The notes beneath the pieces are model-generated. The model worked only from the letters and a program-made list of their open reading frames with translations, was not told the origin of the DNA and did not search any database. Below are positions 8,910 to 17,742 of a stretch of DNA of 64,000 nt, in pieces. Source of the DNA: Inhella crocodyli (GTDB lineage Bacteria > Pseudomonadota > Gammaproteobacteria > Burkholderiales > Burkholderiaceae_C); assembly GCF_004004565.1 (NCBI RefSeq), contig NZ_SACM01000001.1, forward strand, positions 992,001-1,056,000, given 5' to 3'. The first letter of the stretch is position 1. Each line of letters begins with the position of its first letter. A program made the translations under genes and the position numbers.

Positions 8910-9643
8910 GCCGCCAGCGCCTGCCCTTGCAGCGCAACCAACTCACTCACGCCCTTGCTGGCCAGGTCCAGCAAGCCATTCAGTTGCTCGCGGGCGAAGG
9001 GATCCCCTTCGGCCGTTCCTTGCACTTCCACAAACCCACCGCGGCCGGTCATCACGACGTTCATGTCGGTGTCGCAGCTGGAGTCTTCGGTGTAGGCCAG
9101 ATCCAGCATCGGAAAGCCCCCCACGATGCCCACCGACACGGCCGCCACCGCATCCCGCAAGGGCCAGGCCTTGAGCAGTCCCTTGGCTTGCAGCCAGGAG
9201 CATGCGTCGTGCGCCGCGACGTAAGCCCCGGTGATGGCCGCGGTGCGCGTTCCGCCATCCGCCTGCAGCACATCGCAGTCCAGGCTGATGGTGCGCTCTC
9301 CCAAGGCCTCCAAGTCAAACACCGCACGCAAAGATCGACCGATCAAGCGTTGGATCTCCTGAGTCCGACCGCTTTGCTTGCCCTTGGCGGCCTCGCGGTC
9401 GCTGCGGGTGTGGGTGGCGCGCGGCAACATGCCGTACTCGGCCGTGACCCAACCGCCCCCCGAACCCCGGCGGTGCGGTGGCACCCGCTCTTCCACCGAA
9501 GCGGTGCACAACACCTGTGTGTCTCCGAAACAAACAAGCACCGAACCTTCCGCATGGCGCGTGTATTTACGAATGAGGCGAATGGGGCGCAACTGATCGG
9601 CACGGCGGCCATCGGCACGCAGCGCCTGCTGCAAATCTGACAT
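8906..9643 (-). CDS. rph: Ribonuclease PH
   Basis: RNase PH is a phosphorolytic 3'-to-5' exoribonuclease that trims tRNA 3' ends. The 245-residue protein has the typical start [13 protein letters not shown], the [11 protein letters not shown] and [17 protein letters not shown] strands, the phosphate-binding [16 protein letters not shown] region, and [18 protein letters not shown] with the catalytic acidic segment [12 protein letters not shown]. Length matches the family (about 240). It lies one base after the PP2C phosphatase gene and overlaps rdgB, so all are likely one transcript. Confidence 0.97.
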   Translation of the reverse strand: MSDLQQALRADGRRADQLRPIRLIRKYTRHAEGSVLVCFGDTQVLCTASVEERVPPHRRGSGGGWVTAEYGMLPRATHTRSDREAAKGKQSGRTQEIQRLIGRSLRAVFDLEALGERTISLDCDVLQADGGTRTAAITGAYVAAHDACSWLQAKGLLKAWPLRDAVAAVSVGIVGGFPMLDLAYTEDSSCDTDMNVVMTGRGGFVEVQGTAEGDPFAREQLNGLLDLASKGVSELVALQGQALAA

Positions 9644-9644
9644 C

Positions 9645-10556
9645 TCAACCCTTCTTTTGAGCGCGACGAATCGTCTCGTTGATCTCTTCGACGGCCCGCT
9701 CGATTTCGGCGTCGTCCAAGGCCTCGCGACGCTCCATCTGCTCCAGCATCTGCTGTTGGATGGTGGTCGCGAAGGCCGACTCGTGCAGGCTCCGGGTCGA
9801 CAGGTGTTCGACCGACTCCACCGGGTCGTCCTCGCCCTCCCACTCCAGCGCCAAGACGGTCACGTTGTCCGACTTGGGGCCGCCGGCCCGCAGCGCCGAC
9901 TCCACCAAATCGGGCACGGTGTCCGGCAACGGGCGACCGGTGAGTTGCGTGGTGATGAAGCCATCGTCCAAGACCCCCCACAGCCCGTCGGAACACAACA
10001 AGATCCGATCTCGGATTTGCAAGGCGATCGGTCCTTGCGTGTCGATCATGGGCCGACCTGGGCTGCCCAGGCAGGTGAACAACACATTGCGGTTCACCTT
10101 GCCTTCCACGGCCTTGCCCAGCGCCTCTTGCAACTCTGAGTACGAATGGTCTCGCGTTCGGGCGAACAAGGCCCCCTCACGCACAAGGTACAGGCGCGAG
10201 TCCCCGCAGTGAACCCAATACGCGGCGCCGCTTTGCACGATGCAGGCCACGACGGTGGTGCGGGGCGTGTCGGAAAGGTTGCGCTCTTTGGCGTAGGCCA
10301 GCAGTTGATGGTGCGCCGCCATCACCCCTTCCCGAAGGAACACCAGCGGGTCTGCGATTCGGGGTTTGGCCGAAACCTGGAACAACGAGGCCAGGGTTTG
10401 CAAGGCAATCTGGGCGGCCATTTCGCCCTCAGGGTGACCGCCCATGCCATCGGCCAGCGCAAAGAGCACCGCGTCGCGCGTGTAGCAGTAGCCCATGCGG
10501 TCTTCGTTCTTCTCGCGGCCGCCTTTGCGACTGACCTGGAAGATCCCAAACTTCAT
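9645..10556 (-). CDS. PP2C-family protein serine/threonine phosphatase
   Basis: This 303-residue protein contains a PPM/PP2C phosphatase domain (about residues 1-225). It has the metal-binding motifs KNED near residue 17, ADGMGGH near 36, [18 protein letters not shown] and the terminal SDNVTVL. The last 70 residues form an acidic helical tail ([26 protein letters not shown]) of unknown role. Its ATG overlaps the stop of the upstream Ser/Thr kinase gene (ATGA), so kinase and phosphatase are produced as a matched pair. The natural substrates are unknown; the pairing suggests reversible phosphorylation feeding into the same operon's RNA or nucleotide metabolism, but that is inference. Confidence 0.92.
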   Translation of the reverse strand: MKFGIFQVSRKGGREKNEDRMGYCYTRDAVLFALADGMGGHPEGEMAAQIALQTLASLFQVSAKPRIADPLVFLREGVMAAHHQLLAYAKERNLSDTPRTTVVACIVQSGAAYWVHCGDSRLYLVREGALFARTRDHSYSELQEALGKAVEGKVNRNVLFTCLGSPGRPMIDTQGPIALQIRDRILLCSDGLWGVLDDGFITTQLTGRPLPDTVPDLVESALRAGGPKSDNVTVLALEWEGEDDPVESVEHLSTRSLHESAFATTIQQQMLEQMERREALDDAEIERAVEEINETIRRAQKKG

Positions 10557-11521
10557 GCCTTGGCCCCGGTCTTGAGGTTCTCCAACTGCATCTTGAGGCG
10601 CTCACTGAAGCTGAGCTTCGTGTAGCGCCGCTCGGTTTCGCGCGCCAACTCCTTCTGCAGCGCGAACACGGATTGCGGCCGCGCCAAAGGGTCGAGGGAC
10701 ATGCACCACTCCGCCACCTCGATAAGGTTGTCCGAGTACACATTGCGCAGGCGCGACAGGCTGAGGCTGAGGCGGTCCTTCTCTTGCCGCTGGGGGGCGT
10801 CGTTGGGCGGATAGCCCTGCATGCACGCGTAGATGCAAGCGCCGATCGCGTAGATGTCCGTCCAGGGGCCCAGCGAACCGTCCCGGCGGTACATCTCCGG
10901 CGCTGCGAAGCCCGGCGTGTACATCGGACGAATGAAGTTGCCCTCTTTGGACAGCACTTCACGCGCCGCCCCGAAGTCCAGCATCACGGCACGGTTGTCG
11001 TTGGTGATGAAGATATTGGCGGGCTTGATGTCCAAGTGCAGCATCTTGTGCTGATGCACGATGCGCAAGCCCTTCAAAATCTCGTCGAACAGCGAACGAA
11101 TCGTGGATTCGCGAAACACCTTGTCGCGTTTCAAATCGCGCGCCGTCACGATGAAATCCTGCAAGGTATCGCCCTGCAGGTAATTCATCACCATGTAAAC
11201 GGTTTCGTTCTCTCGAAGAAAATTCAGCACCGAGACGACGCTCGCGTGCGAAATTTGGGCCAAAGAGCGCCCTTCTTCGAAAAAGCTACGCAACCCGAGG
11301 CGGTACAGCGGCAGCTTGTCGGGCTTGATGCGCGGCACCAACTCGCCCGGCGAGCGCTCGGCCAACGACGACGGCAGATACTCCTTGATGGCCACCAAGT
11401 GGTGCTCAGGGTCTTCCGCCAAATACACCACCCCGAAGCCACCGGCCGCGAGTTTCTTGATGATCTGGTAGCCGCCCACCACGGTGCCGGCGGGCAACGG
11501 AGCCGGTTTCGGCTTTGACAT
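10553..11521 (-). CDS. Eukaryotic-like serine/threonine protein kinase (non-RD type)
   Basis: This 322-residue Hanks-type kinase has a glycine loop (LAAGGFGVVYLAE), the catalytic Lys in VAIKEYLP, the catalytic loop HLDIKPANI, the metal-binding DFGAAR and the APEMY-type activation segment end. The residue before the catalytic Asp is Leu rather than Arg (non-RD), which suggests activity not gated by activation-loop phosphorylation in the usual way. No transmembrane segment or extracellular sensor is present, so it is cytoplasmic. About 45 C-terminal residues after the kinase fold are helical. It is the first gene of the leftward unit, only 38 bp from divergent yicC. Confidence 0.93.
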   Translation of the reverse strand: MSKPKPAPLPAGTVVGGYQIIKKLAAGGFGVVYLAEDPEHHLVAIKEYLPSSLAERSPGELVPRIKPDKLPLYRLGLRSFFEEGRSLAQISHASVVSVLNFLRENETVYMVMNYLQGDTLQDFIVTARDLKRDKVFRESTIRSLFDEILKGLRIVHQHKMLHLDIKPANIFITNDNRAVMLDFGAAREVLSKEGNFIRPMYTPGFAAPEMYRRDGSLGPWTDIYAIGACIYACMQGYPPNDAPQRQEKDRLSLSLSRLRNVYSDNLIEVAEWCMSLDPLARPQSVFALQKELARETERRYTKLSFSERLKMQLENLKTGAKA

Positions 11522-11559
11522 AATCGGCGTTGCCTGTTTTCTGAAAGCCAGACAGATTT

Positions 11560-12459
11560 ATGCCAGTCTACAGCATGACCGGGTATGCCAACGTGTTGCG
11601 GCAACCGGGTGCAAACCAGGGGGCCGGGGGCGCCCAACTCGGGATCGAACTGCGCAGTGTGAACGGGCGCTTCCTGGACCTGAGCCTTCGCCTGCCCGAG
11701 GAATGCAGGCACCTCGAAGGCAGCCTGCGGGAGCGCGTGAGTGCCCACTTGCGCCGTGGCAAGGTCGAGTTGCGTTTGGCGTGGCAGGCCGGCGACGAAG
11801 CCGAGTGGCCAGAGATCTCGCCCAGCGCCCTGGCCCGCCTGGCCACCATGCAACACCAGGTGCAAGCGGCCCTCCCCGAGGCTCGCTCTTTATCCGTGCA
11901 AGAGGCCTTGGGGTGGTGCAAGCAAGCGCGCGCGCAAGCGCCGGCCGGCGACGAGGCCTGGATGGCTTTGGTGGAAGCCGGTCTGCAGGCACTGCTCGAA
12001 GCCCGCGCCCGGGAGGGCGAACGGCTCGCAGCCATCCTGCTGGACCGGGTTGCCGCGTTGCGAGCGCTCGCGAACCGCGCCGAGCCCTTGGTTCCCGCCG
12101 TCGTCGCACGGCAGCAGCAGCGCTTCCTGGAACGCTGGCAAGAGGCTTTGACCAGCGCGGGCGGCAACGTGAGCCCCGAGGCCGCCCAAGAACGTGCCCT
12201 GACCGAAGCCACCAGCCAAGCCATCCGCCTCGACGTGGCGGAAGAACTGGCGCGCTTGCGCACCCACCTTGACGAGATCGAGCGCCAGCTTCGCCGCGGC
12301 GGCGAGTTGGGCAAGCGGCTGGACTTCTTGATCCAGGAGCTGCACCGCGAAGCCAACACCTTGGGCAGCAAGTCGGCCGCCCTCGAACTGACCGAAATCG
12401 CCGTGGACATGAAGGTGGCGATCGAGCAGATGCGCGAGCAAGTTCAGAACATCGAGTGA
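11560..12459 (+). CDS. yicC: YicC/YloC family endoribonuclease
   Basis: The 299-residue product matches the YicC/YloC family: N-terminal YSMTGYA and [18 protein letters not shown], a central [10 protein letters not shown], and the strongly conserved C-terminal DUF1732 region with [49 protein letters not shown]-type text. E. coli and B. subtilis members have been reported to be RNA endonucleases. The stop codon lies nine bases before the gmk ATG; yicC-gmk-rpoZ-spoT is a conserved proteobacterial order. Confidence 0.92.
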   Translation: MPVYSMTGYANVLRQPGANQGAGGAQLGIELRSVNGRFLDLSLRLPEECRHLEGSLRERVSAHLRRGKVELRLAWQAGDEAEWPEISPSALARLATMQHQVQAALPEARSLSVQEALGWCKQARAQAPAGDEAWMALVEAGLQALLEARAREGERLAAILLDRVAALRALANRAEPLVPAVVARQQQRFLERWQEALTSAGGNVSPEAAQERALTEATSQAIRLDVAEELARLRTHLDEIERQLRRGGELGKRLDFLIQELHREANTLGSKSAALELTEIAVDMKVAIEQMREQVQNIE

Positions 12460-12467
12460 GTCCCCCC

Positions 12468-13088
12468 ATGGAAAGTCCAGGCAATCTGTTCGTCGTCGCC
12501 GCCCCCAGCGGGACTGGCAAGTCCAGCCTTGTGAAGGCCCTGTTGGAGTTGGACGCCAAGCTGGCGGTATCGGTGTCCCACACCTCGCGCGCGCCGCGCG
12601 GGCAAGAGCAACACGGTCGCGAGTACTGGTTCGTCAATGCCGACGAGTTCCGGGAGATGGTGGCGGACGACGCTTTCTTGGAGTGGGCCGAAGTGCATGG
12701 CAACCTGTACGGCACTTCCAAAGCCGCCATCCAGTCGCGCATCGACCAGGGCGAAGACATCGTGCTGGAGATCGATTACCAAGGGGCCATGCAAGTCAAG
12801 CAGCTGTTCCCCCAGGCGGTGCTGATCTTCATCCTGCCGCCCAGCTGGGAGGAATTGCGCCAACGGCTGGTGCGCCGGGGCGACACGGAAGCGGCCGTCA
12901 TCGAGGCCCGCATGGCCAACGCGCGCAGCGAGGTGGCGCAGGCCAAGCACTTCGACTACGTGGTGATCAACGCCCTGTTCGAGACGGCGCTCTTCGACCT
13001 GAAGGCCATCGTGCACGCGGCTCGTCTAAAATACGCAGCTCAGGTTCGGCACCGAAGCACGGTGTTTCAAGCCCTGAACCTCCTCTGA
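12468..13088 (+). CDS. gmk: Guanylate kinase
   Basis: Gmk phosphorylates GMP to GDP. The 206-residue protein has the P-loop [10 protein letters not shown], the GMP-binding [21 protein letters not shown], the [14 protein letters not shown] region and [12 protein letters not shown] four codons upstream (12456) overlaps the yicC stop and is a possible alternative start; the ATG at 12468 is preferred because it gives the standard length and begins just before the first strand. Its product feeds the same GTP/GDP pool used by the nearby spoT. Confidence 0.96.
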   Translation: MESPGNLFVVAAPSGTGKSSLVKALLELDAKLAVSVSHTSRAPRGQEQHGREYWFVNADEFREMVADDAFLEWAEVHGNLYGTSKAAIQSRIDQGEDIVLEIDYQGAMQVKQLFPQAVLIFILPPSWEELRQRLVRRGDTEAAVIEARMANARSEVAQAKHFDYVVINALFETALFDLKAIVHAARLKYAAQVRHRSTVFQALNLL

Positions 13089-13108
13089 CTCTTAGAACGA
13101 AGCACGCC

Positions 13109-13312
13109 ATGGCCCGCATCACCGTTGAAGATTGCCTGGAAAAGATCCCCAACCGCTTCCAACTGGTTCTGGCCGCCACCTACCGTGCGCGCATGCTGAG
13201 CCAAGGTCACAGCGCCAAGATCGACAGCAAGAACAAGCCCGGCGTCACCGCCCTGCGCGAAATCGCCGCCGGCGAAGTGGGGCTGGAAATGCTCCGCCGC
13301 GTGCCTGTCTAA
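13109..13312 (+). CDS. rpoZ: RNA polymerase omega subunit
   Basis: This 67-residue protein begins [20 protein letters not shown] and contains the omega core [12 protein letters not shown] and [11 protein letters not shown]. The short length is normal for Burkholderiales (the enterobacterial form is about 91 residues). Omega helps assemble RNA polymerase and forms part of one ppGpp-binding site, which fits with spoT as the next gene. A strong terminator follows, so spoT probably also has its own transcription start. Confidence 0.96.
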   Translation: MARITVEDCLEKIPNRFQLVLAATYRARMLSQGHSAKIDSKNKPGVTALREIAAGEVGLEMLRRVPV

Positions 13313-13332
13313 GGCAAGCACTCCAGCGATTC

Positions 13333-13359
13333 AGGGCTCCTTCGGGAGCCCTTTGTTTT
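13333..13359 (+). terminator. Rho-independent terminator after rpoZ
   Basis: A perfect 8-bp stem AGGGCTCC / GGAGCCCT closed by a TTCG tetraloop is followed by TTGTTTT. It ends the yicC-gmk-rpoZ transcript 20 bases after the rpoZ stop and 20 bases before the spoT start codon. Confidence 0.9.
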
Positions 13360-13379
13360 GGCTGCGCTAAATTCGGCGC

Positions 13380-15608
13380 ATGCTGAAGTCTCTTGCCGCC
13401 GTCAAATGGCCGGGCGTCCGTCCACCCAAAACGGTCGAGGCGGCCAATGCGGCCTCGTTCGATGCGTTGGCACCGGCCTTGCAGTACCTGAGCAAGGGCG
13501 ATGTAAAGCGTGTCCTCGAGGCCTTCCGCTTTGCGGACCAAGCCCACTTGGGCCAGTTCCGGGCCAGCGGTCAGCCCTACATCACGCACCCCCTGGCGGT
13601 GGCCAACATCTGTGCCGGTTGGCGGCTGGATGCCCAAGCCATCATGGCGGCGTTGATGCACGACACCATGGAGGACTGCGGCGTCACCAAATCCGAGTTG
13701 GTGGAGCGCTTTGAAGCGCCGACCGCCGAGTTGGTCGACGGCTTGACCAAACTGGACAAGCTGCAGTTCTCGACCAAAGAGGAATCTCAGGCCGAGAGTT
13801 TTCGCAAGATGCTTTTGGCCATGGCGCGCGACGTGCGGGTCATCCTGATCAAGTTGGCCGACCGCTTGCACAACATGCGGACGATGGAGGGCATGGCGCC
13901 GAACAAGCAGCGCCGCATCGCCGGAGAAACGCTGGACATCTACGCTCCCATCGCCCACCGCCTGGGACTGAACCAGACCTACCGCGAGCTGCAAGAGCTT
14001 TCGTTCCGCTACCAGAACCCATGGCGGCACGCCGCGCTGTCGAAAGCCATTGAACGCGCACGGGGCAACCGCCGCGACTTGGTGCAGCGCATCGAAACCG
14101 ATGTGCAGCGCGCGTTCAACGAAGCCAGCTTGCCCGTTCAGATCAGTGGCCGAGAGAAGACGCTGTATTCGATCTACAAAAAGATGCGGGAGAAGCACCT
14201 GAGCTTCGCGCAGGTGAGCGACATCTTTGGCTTCCGCATCGTGGTTGATGAGTTGCCACAGTGCTACCTGTCCCTTGGCGTCCTCCACCAGCTGTACAAG
14301 CCCCAACCCGGCCGTTTCAAGGACTACATCGCCATCCCCAAGCCCAATGGCTACCAATCCCTGCACACCACGCTGGTGAGCCCGCTGGGAACGGCTGTCG
14401 AGTTCCAGATTCGCACCGAGGCCATGCACCGGGTGGCCGAGCAAGGGGTGGCCGCCCATTGGCTCTACAAGGTCAAGGGCGATGAGCCGCAAGCCCTGGG
14501 CAGCAAGTTGCTGCAGTCTCTGCTGGACATCCAAAGCGAGACGCGCGATGCGGGCGAGTTCCTCGAACACGTTCGGGTGGAGTTGTTCCCCGATGCGGTC
14601 TATGTGCTCACACCGCGGTCGCGCATCTTGGCCTTGCCCAAGGGCGCCACGCCGGTGGACTTTGCCTACGCCATCCACTCCGACATCGGCGACCGCTGCG
14701 TGGCCGCCCAAGTGAACGGCGAAATGGTGCCGCTGAGAACGCCGCTGAAGAGCGGTGACGTGGTGGAGATCGTCACCGCACCCCAGGCCCGACCCAATCC
14801 TGCCTGGCTGGCCTTCGTTCGTACGGGGCGGGCGCGCAGCAAGATTCGCCACCACTTGAAGACGCTGGCCAGCGACGAGGCCCGCGACCTGGGTCGCAAG
14901 ATGCTGGCTCAGGCCCTTCGGGCGGAGGGCCTGGCCCTGCCCGACATGGCGAACGAGGTGCTGTGGCGCGACTTGGCCAAATGGTCGGGGGCGCGCAATG
15001 CCGACGAGCTCTTGGGCGAAGTCGGCATCGGTCGCAAGATCGCCGGCATGGTGGCCAAGCAATTGGCACGGATGCTCAACGACGCCGGCACCAAGCCCGA
15101 CGCCGTGTTGCTGACGATGGGCCGATTCAGCACCGACGACACGGTGTCGCAGGGCCTGGTCCTGCTGGACGGCAGCGAGGGCGCTTCGGTTCGCTATGCA
15201 CGTTGCTGCCACCCGATCCCTGGTGACGAGATTCGAGGCTACCTGGGCCGGGGCGAGGGGCTGCTCGTGCACACCGCCGAATGCCAGACCGGCAAGCGCT
15301 TGCTGCAGCGAGACAGCGACCACTGGATCGGCGTGGCCTGGGCCGACGAGCTGCAAGGCAGCTTTGAAGCGGGCATCGGACTCTTGCTGCGCAATGGCAA
15401 GGGCGTGCTCGCGCAGGTGGCTGCTTCGGTGAGCCAAGCCGAAGCGGACATCCGCCACGTGGCGATGGACAAAGACCAGGACGTGGCCGAAGAAACGGCC
15501 GAGATGCGCCTGGTCATCGCGGTGCGTGACCGCCACCACCTTGCCGACGTGCTCCGCCTGCTGAAACGCTCGCCATCCGTCATGCGCGTTTGGCGCATCA
15601 AGCCCTGA
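13380..15608 (+). CDS. spoT: Bifunctional (p)ppGpp synthetase/hydrolase SpoT/Rel
   Basis: The 742-residue stringent-response enzyme has the complete long RSH layout. The N-terminal HD hydrolase domain has ITHPLAVANI, the intact metal motif LMHDTMED and LADRLHNMRTM. It is followed by the synthetase domain (GREKTLYSIYKKM, FGFRIVVD, DYIAIPKPNGYQSLHT), a TGS domain (VYVLTPRSRILALPKGATPVDFAYAIH), a helical and zinc-finger-like region with ARCCHPIPGDEI, and a C-terminal ACT domain. The intact HD residues indicate that hydrolysis is retained, so this is SpoT-like rather than RelA. It follows the rpoZ terminator and converges with greB. Confidence 0.96.
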   Translation: MLKSLAAVKWPGVRPPKTVEAANAASFDALAPALQYLSKGDVKRVLEAFRFADQAHLGQFRASGQPYITHPLAVANICAGWRLDAQAIMAALMHDTMEDCGVTKSELVERFEAPTAELVDGLTKLDKLQFSTKEESQAESFRKMLLAMARDVRVILIKLADRLHNMRTMEGMAPNKQRRIAGETLDIYAPIAHRLGLNQTYRELQELSFRYQNPWRHAALSKAIERARGNRRDLVQRIETDVQRAFNEASLPVQISGREKTLYSIYKKMREKHLSFAQVSDIFGFRIVVDELPQCYLSLGVLHQLYKPQPGRFKDYIAIPKPNGYQSLHTTLVSPLGTAVEFQIRTEAMHRVAEQGVAAHWLYKVKGDEPQALGSKLLQSLLDIQSETRDAGEFLEHVRVELFPDAVYVLTPRSRILALPKGATPVDFAYAIHSDIGDRCVAAQVNGEMVPLRTPLKSGDVVEIVTAPQARPNPAWLAFVRTGRARSKIRHHLKTLASDEARDLGRKMLAQALRAEGLALPDMANEVLWRDLAKWSGARNADELLGEVGIGRKIAGMVAKQLARMLNDAGTKPDAVLLTMGRFSTDDTVSQGLVLLDGSEGASVRYARCCHPIPGDEIRGYLGRGEGLLVHTAECQTGKRLLQRDSDHWIGVAWADELQGSFEAGIGLLLRNGKGVLAQVAASVSQAEADIRHVAMDKDQDVAEETAEMRLVIAVRDRHHLADVLRLLKRSPSVMRVWRIKP

Positions 15609-15619
15609 TCAAGTCCTGA

Positions 15620-16183
15620 TCAAGCGCTTCGGGGGTAGCGCACCTCCACCACCTCCAGCACCGTGTCACCGCCCGGGGCCCGCAAGACCACCTCATCACC
15701 AACGCGCGACTTGAGCAGTGCTCGCGCCACCGGGGAGACCCAACTCACCTCCCCGGCCAAGGCATCGGCTTCGTCGACCCCTTTGATGGTGATGGTCCGC
15801 TCGTCACCATCTTGATTCGCGTAGGTGACCGTGGCACCGAAGAACACCTGGTCGCCGCCCTCGTGCAGGCTGGGGTCGACCACCTCGGCCACGGACAAGC
15901 GCTTGGTCAAGAAGCGAATGCGGCGGTCGATTTCCCGAAGTCGCTTCTTGCCGTAAAGGTAGTCGCCGTTCTCACTGCGATCGCCGTTGCTCGCTGCCCA
16001 GTGGACGACCTCCACCACCTTGGGGCGCTCAACGTCCAAGAGTTGCATCAGTTCGGATCGCAAAGCGGCATGGCCTTGCGGGGTCATGTAGTTTTTGGCG
16101 CCCGCCGGGATGACCAAACCCCCTGTTGCAGCGTCCTCGTCGTCGTCCGCCGCATCCGGCTCGCGAGTGAATGCCTTGCTCAT
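15620..16183 (-). CDS. greB: Transcription elongation factor GreB
   Basis: GreB rescues backtracked RNA polymerase by stimulating transcript cleavage. The 187-residue protein has the N-terminal coiled coil with the acidic tip (NYMTPQGHAALRSELMQL ... ASNGDRSENGDYLYGKKRLREIDRRIRFL) and a C-terminal FKBP-like domain (FFGATVTYANQDGDERTITIKG). An acidic extension of about 27 residues (EPDAADDDEDAA) precedes the coiled coil and is longer than in E. coli GreB. The ATG at 16183 (MSKAFTREPD) is chosen; upstream reading enters the tRNA genes. The YLYGKKRL text favours GreB over GreA. Confidence 0.93.
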   Translation of the reverse strand: MSKAFTREPDAADDDEDAATGGLVIPAGAKNYMTPQGHAALRSELMQLLDVERPKVVEVVHWAASNGDRSENGDYLYGKKRLREIDRRIRFLTKRLSVAEVVDPSLHEGGDQVFFGATVTYANQDGDERTITIKGVDEADALAGEVSWVSPVARALLKSRVGDEVVLRAPGGDTVLEVVEVRYPRSA

Positions 16184-16208
16184 GGCTCGCCAGCAGCTCC
16201 CAAAGGAC

Positions 16209-16240
16209 AACAGGCCCGTCGCTTGCGCGACGGGCCTGTT
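16209..16240 (-). terminator. Terminator hairpin after the tRNA-Arg pair
   Basis: A perfect 14-bp inverted repeat (AACAGGCCCGTCGC and its complement) with a 4-base loop lies eight bases beyond the 3' end of the tRNA-Arg genes and upstream of greB. On the minus strand it is followed by a moderately T-rich stretch (GTCCTTT). It most likely ends the tRNA transcript and insulates greB. Confidence 0.75.
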
Positions 16241-16247
16241 TGAATGT

Positions 16248-16324
16248 TGGCGCGGCTGGCAGGATTCGAACCCACGACCCCTTGGTTCGTAGCCAAGTAC
16301 TCTATCCAACTGAGCTACAGCCGC
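16248..16324 (-). tRNA. tRNA-Arg (anticodon ACG), copy 2 in transcription order
   Basis: A 77-nt cloverleaf on the minus strand: acceptor GCGGCTG pairs with CAGCCGC, D-loop AGCTCAGTTGGATAGAGT, anticodon loop CTACGAA (ACG, reads CGU/CGC/CGA after deamination of the A), T-arm GGGTTCGAATCC. The 3' CCA is encoded. The tRNA body is identical to the copy 40 bases upstream. Confidence 0.97.
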
Positions 16325-16364
16325 AGCGACTCCCGCATGGCAGGAGCAGCAAATTTCCTTGCAG

Positions 16365-16441
16365 TGGCGCGGCTGGCAGGATTCGAACCCACGACCCCTT
16401 GGTTCGTAGCCAAGTACTCTATCCAACTGAGCTACAGCCGC
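16365..16441 (-). tRNA. tRNA-Arg (anticodon ACG), copy 1 in transcription order
   Basis: This is the same 77-nt tRNA as the neighbouring copy, with encoded CCA, and lies promoter-proximal. The two copies are separated by 40 bp and probably processed from one precursor. Confidence 0.97.
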
Positions 16442-16456
16442 GCAGCAAAGACGAAA

Positions 16457-16465
16457 AGTATAGCA
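16457..16465 (-). promoter_or_regulatory. Extended -10 promoter for the tRNA-Arg pair
   Basis: On the minus strand TGCTATACT is an extended -10 element whose start site would fall about eight bases before the first tRNA-Arg. No good -35 is visible at 17 bp, consistent with extended -10 promoters. Confidence 0.5.
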
Positions 16466-16501
16466 CAGGCATTCCGGACCTACAGCAGCCCACCACCGCG
16501 C

Positions 16502-17740
16502 TCAACTCAACAGCTTGGCTGCTTGCTCCAGATCGGCGGCCCGTTGCGTGCCGTCGCCCGCTTCCATCGACATGTCCGCCAAGCGCAACCAAGCGCGGCG
16601 TCGGTCCTCGGGCGAAAGACGCGAATCGCCCCCTGCCGCGGCCAAAAGCTGCCGTGCCTTGCCCCAAAGTTGAAGCTCGGCCAAGGCCAAGCCCAGGCAC
16701 AACTGGAGGTAAGCCTCGCGGGGCCATTGGGCCACGGCCGCTTCGAGCTTGGGCAACCACTCAGCGCCGATGCCCACCACGCACTGCGAGAGCCCCATGG
16801 CCAGCGTTTTGCGCTCCTCGTCGCTGCGCTGTGCCAATCCGTCCCACAAGGGTTTCAGCCATGCACGGGCCTCGGACGCCGCACCCCAGCGTGCCATCGC
16901 GGTGGCGGCCCGCACGGCCACCAACACATCGCGCCGATCCGCCCCTTCCAATTGCGACCAAGCCTGACGAAGCTGGTCGGCATCGCGCGCAGCGTCCAAG
17001 ACCTCGAAGGCCAACGATCTCATCAAGCTGCTGGCCACGGTGGCCGAGAACCCTTGGTGCTTGGCCAGCAGCCGCGCGGTCTTCAAGGCTTCCATCGATT
17101 GCCCTGCCAATCGCGACGCTTGAAGGCGCAAACGCAAGGCCTGGGTGCGTCGCCCCGCGCCAGGACCCAATGCCTCCAAATGGCGCAAGGCTTGAGGCGC
17201 CTCCCGGTCGTCCAAAGCCCAGGCGGCCGCCATCAGTCTTGCCGCCTCCTCGTGGGTCCGGGGCCCGCCAGCCCCGAGCGCCGATTCCCAATGCTGTTGC
17301 CGGCGCGACCGATCTTGCAATCGGTGCGCCGCCTCGGCCGCCAACAAGTGCGCCAAGGCCACCGCATCACCGTCTGCTCGCAACTCGGGCGACTTGGCCT
17401 GCACCGCCAGCAGTCGCTGGGCCGCCTTGTGCGCTCGCGCAAAGCGGCCACTCCATAGGGCCACCAAGGCTTCGCGCAGCAGTTGTTGTGCGCCACGATC
17501 CCGCTGCGCCAAACGCCACGCCTTGGCGCGTTTCGGCAGGTTGAGCAGGGAATCGAGCGACTGCAGCGTGGCCACCACCGCCGCACACAGCAACAGGAAC
17601 GCCAGCAGAAAGAGGTTGAGCGAAACGTCCACCCGCCATCCCTGCCAGAACAGGCTGACCAGGCCGTCGTTGCGCCCAAACGTGAGGGCCGCCACAGCCG
17701 CCGCCGTGAACAGCAATACCAGCCAAATCACGCCGCGCAT
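16502..17740 (-). CDS. hemY: HemY-like inner-membrane TPR protein of the haem gene cluster
   Basis: This 412-residue protein has two N-terminal membrane segments (about residues 4-20 and 42-62) separated by the LFWQGWRVDVSLNLF loop characteristic of proteobacterial HemY. A long helical, TPR-like cytoplasmic or periplasmic region follows (LARAHKAAQRLL, ALRHLEALGPG, ARAWLKPLWDGL). This HemY is unrelated to Bacillus HemY (protoporphyrinogen oxidase), and its precise role in tetrapyrrole biosynthesis is not known. It is the last gene of hemC-hemD-hemX-hemY, starting two bases after hemX. Confidence 0.85.
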   Translation of the reverse strand: MRGVIWLVLLFTAAAVAALTFGRNDGLVSLFWQGWRVDVSLNLFLLAFLLLCAAVVATLQSLDSLLNLPKRAKAWRLAQRDRGAQQLLREALVALWSGRFARAHKAAQRLLAVQAKSPELRADGDAVALAHLLAAEAAHRLQDRSRRQQHWESALGAGGPRTHEEAARLMAAAWALDDREAPQALRHLEALGPGAGRRTQALRLRLQASRLAGQSMEALKTARLLAKHQGFSATVASSLMRSLAFEVLDAARDADQLRQAWSQLEGADRRDVLVAVRAATAMARWGAASEARAWLKPLWDGLAQRSDEERKTLAMGLSQCVVGIGAEWLPKLEAAVAQWPREAYLQLCLGLALAELQLWGKARQLLAAAGGDSRLSPEDRRRAWLRLADMSMEAGDGTQRAADLEQAAKLLS

Positions 17741-17742
17741 GG

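Noticed and set aside
13245-15539. A 764-codon minus-strand frame
   Set aside because: It is a shadow of spoT with no recognisable domains and low-complexity composition.
16248-16441. Near-identical spaced repeats that could suggest a short CRISPR-like array
   Set aside because: They are two complete tRNA-Arg genes with cloverleaf structure and encoded CCA; no further repeats or cas genes exist.
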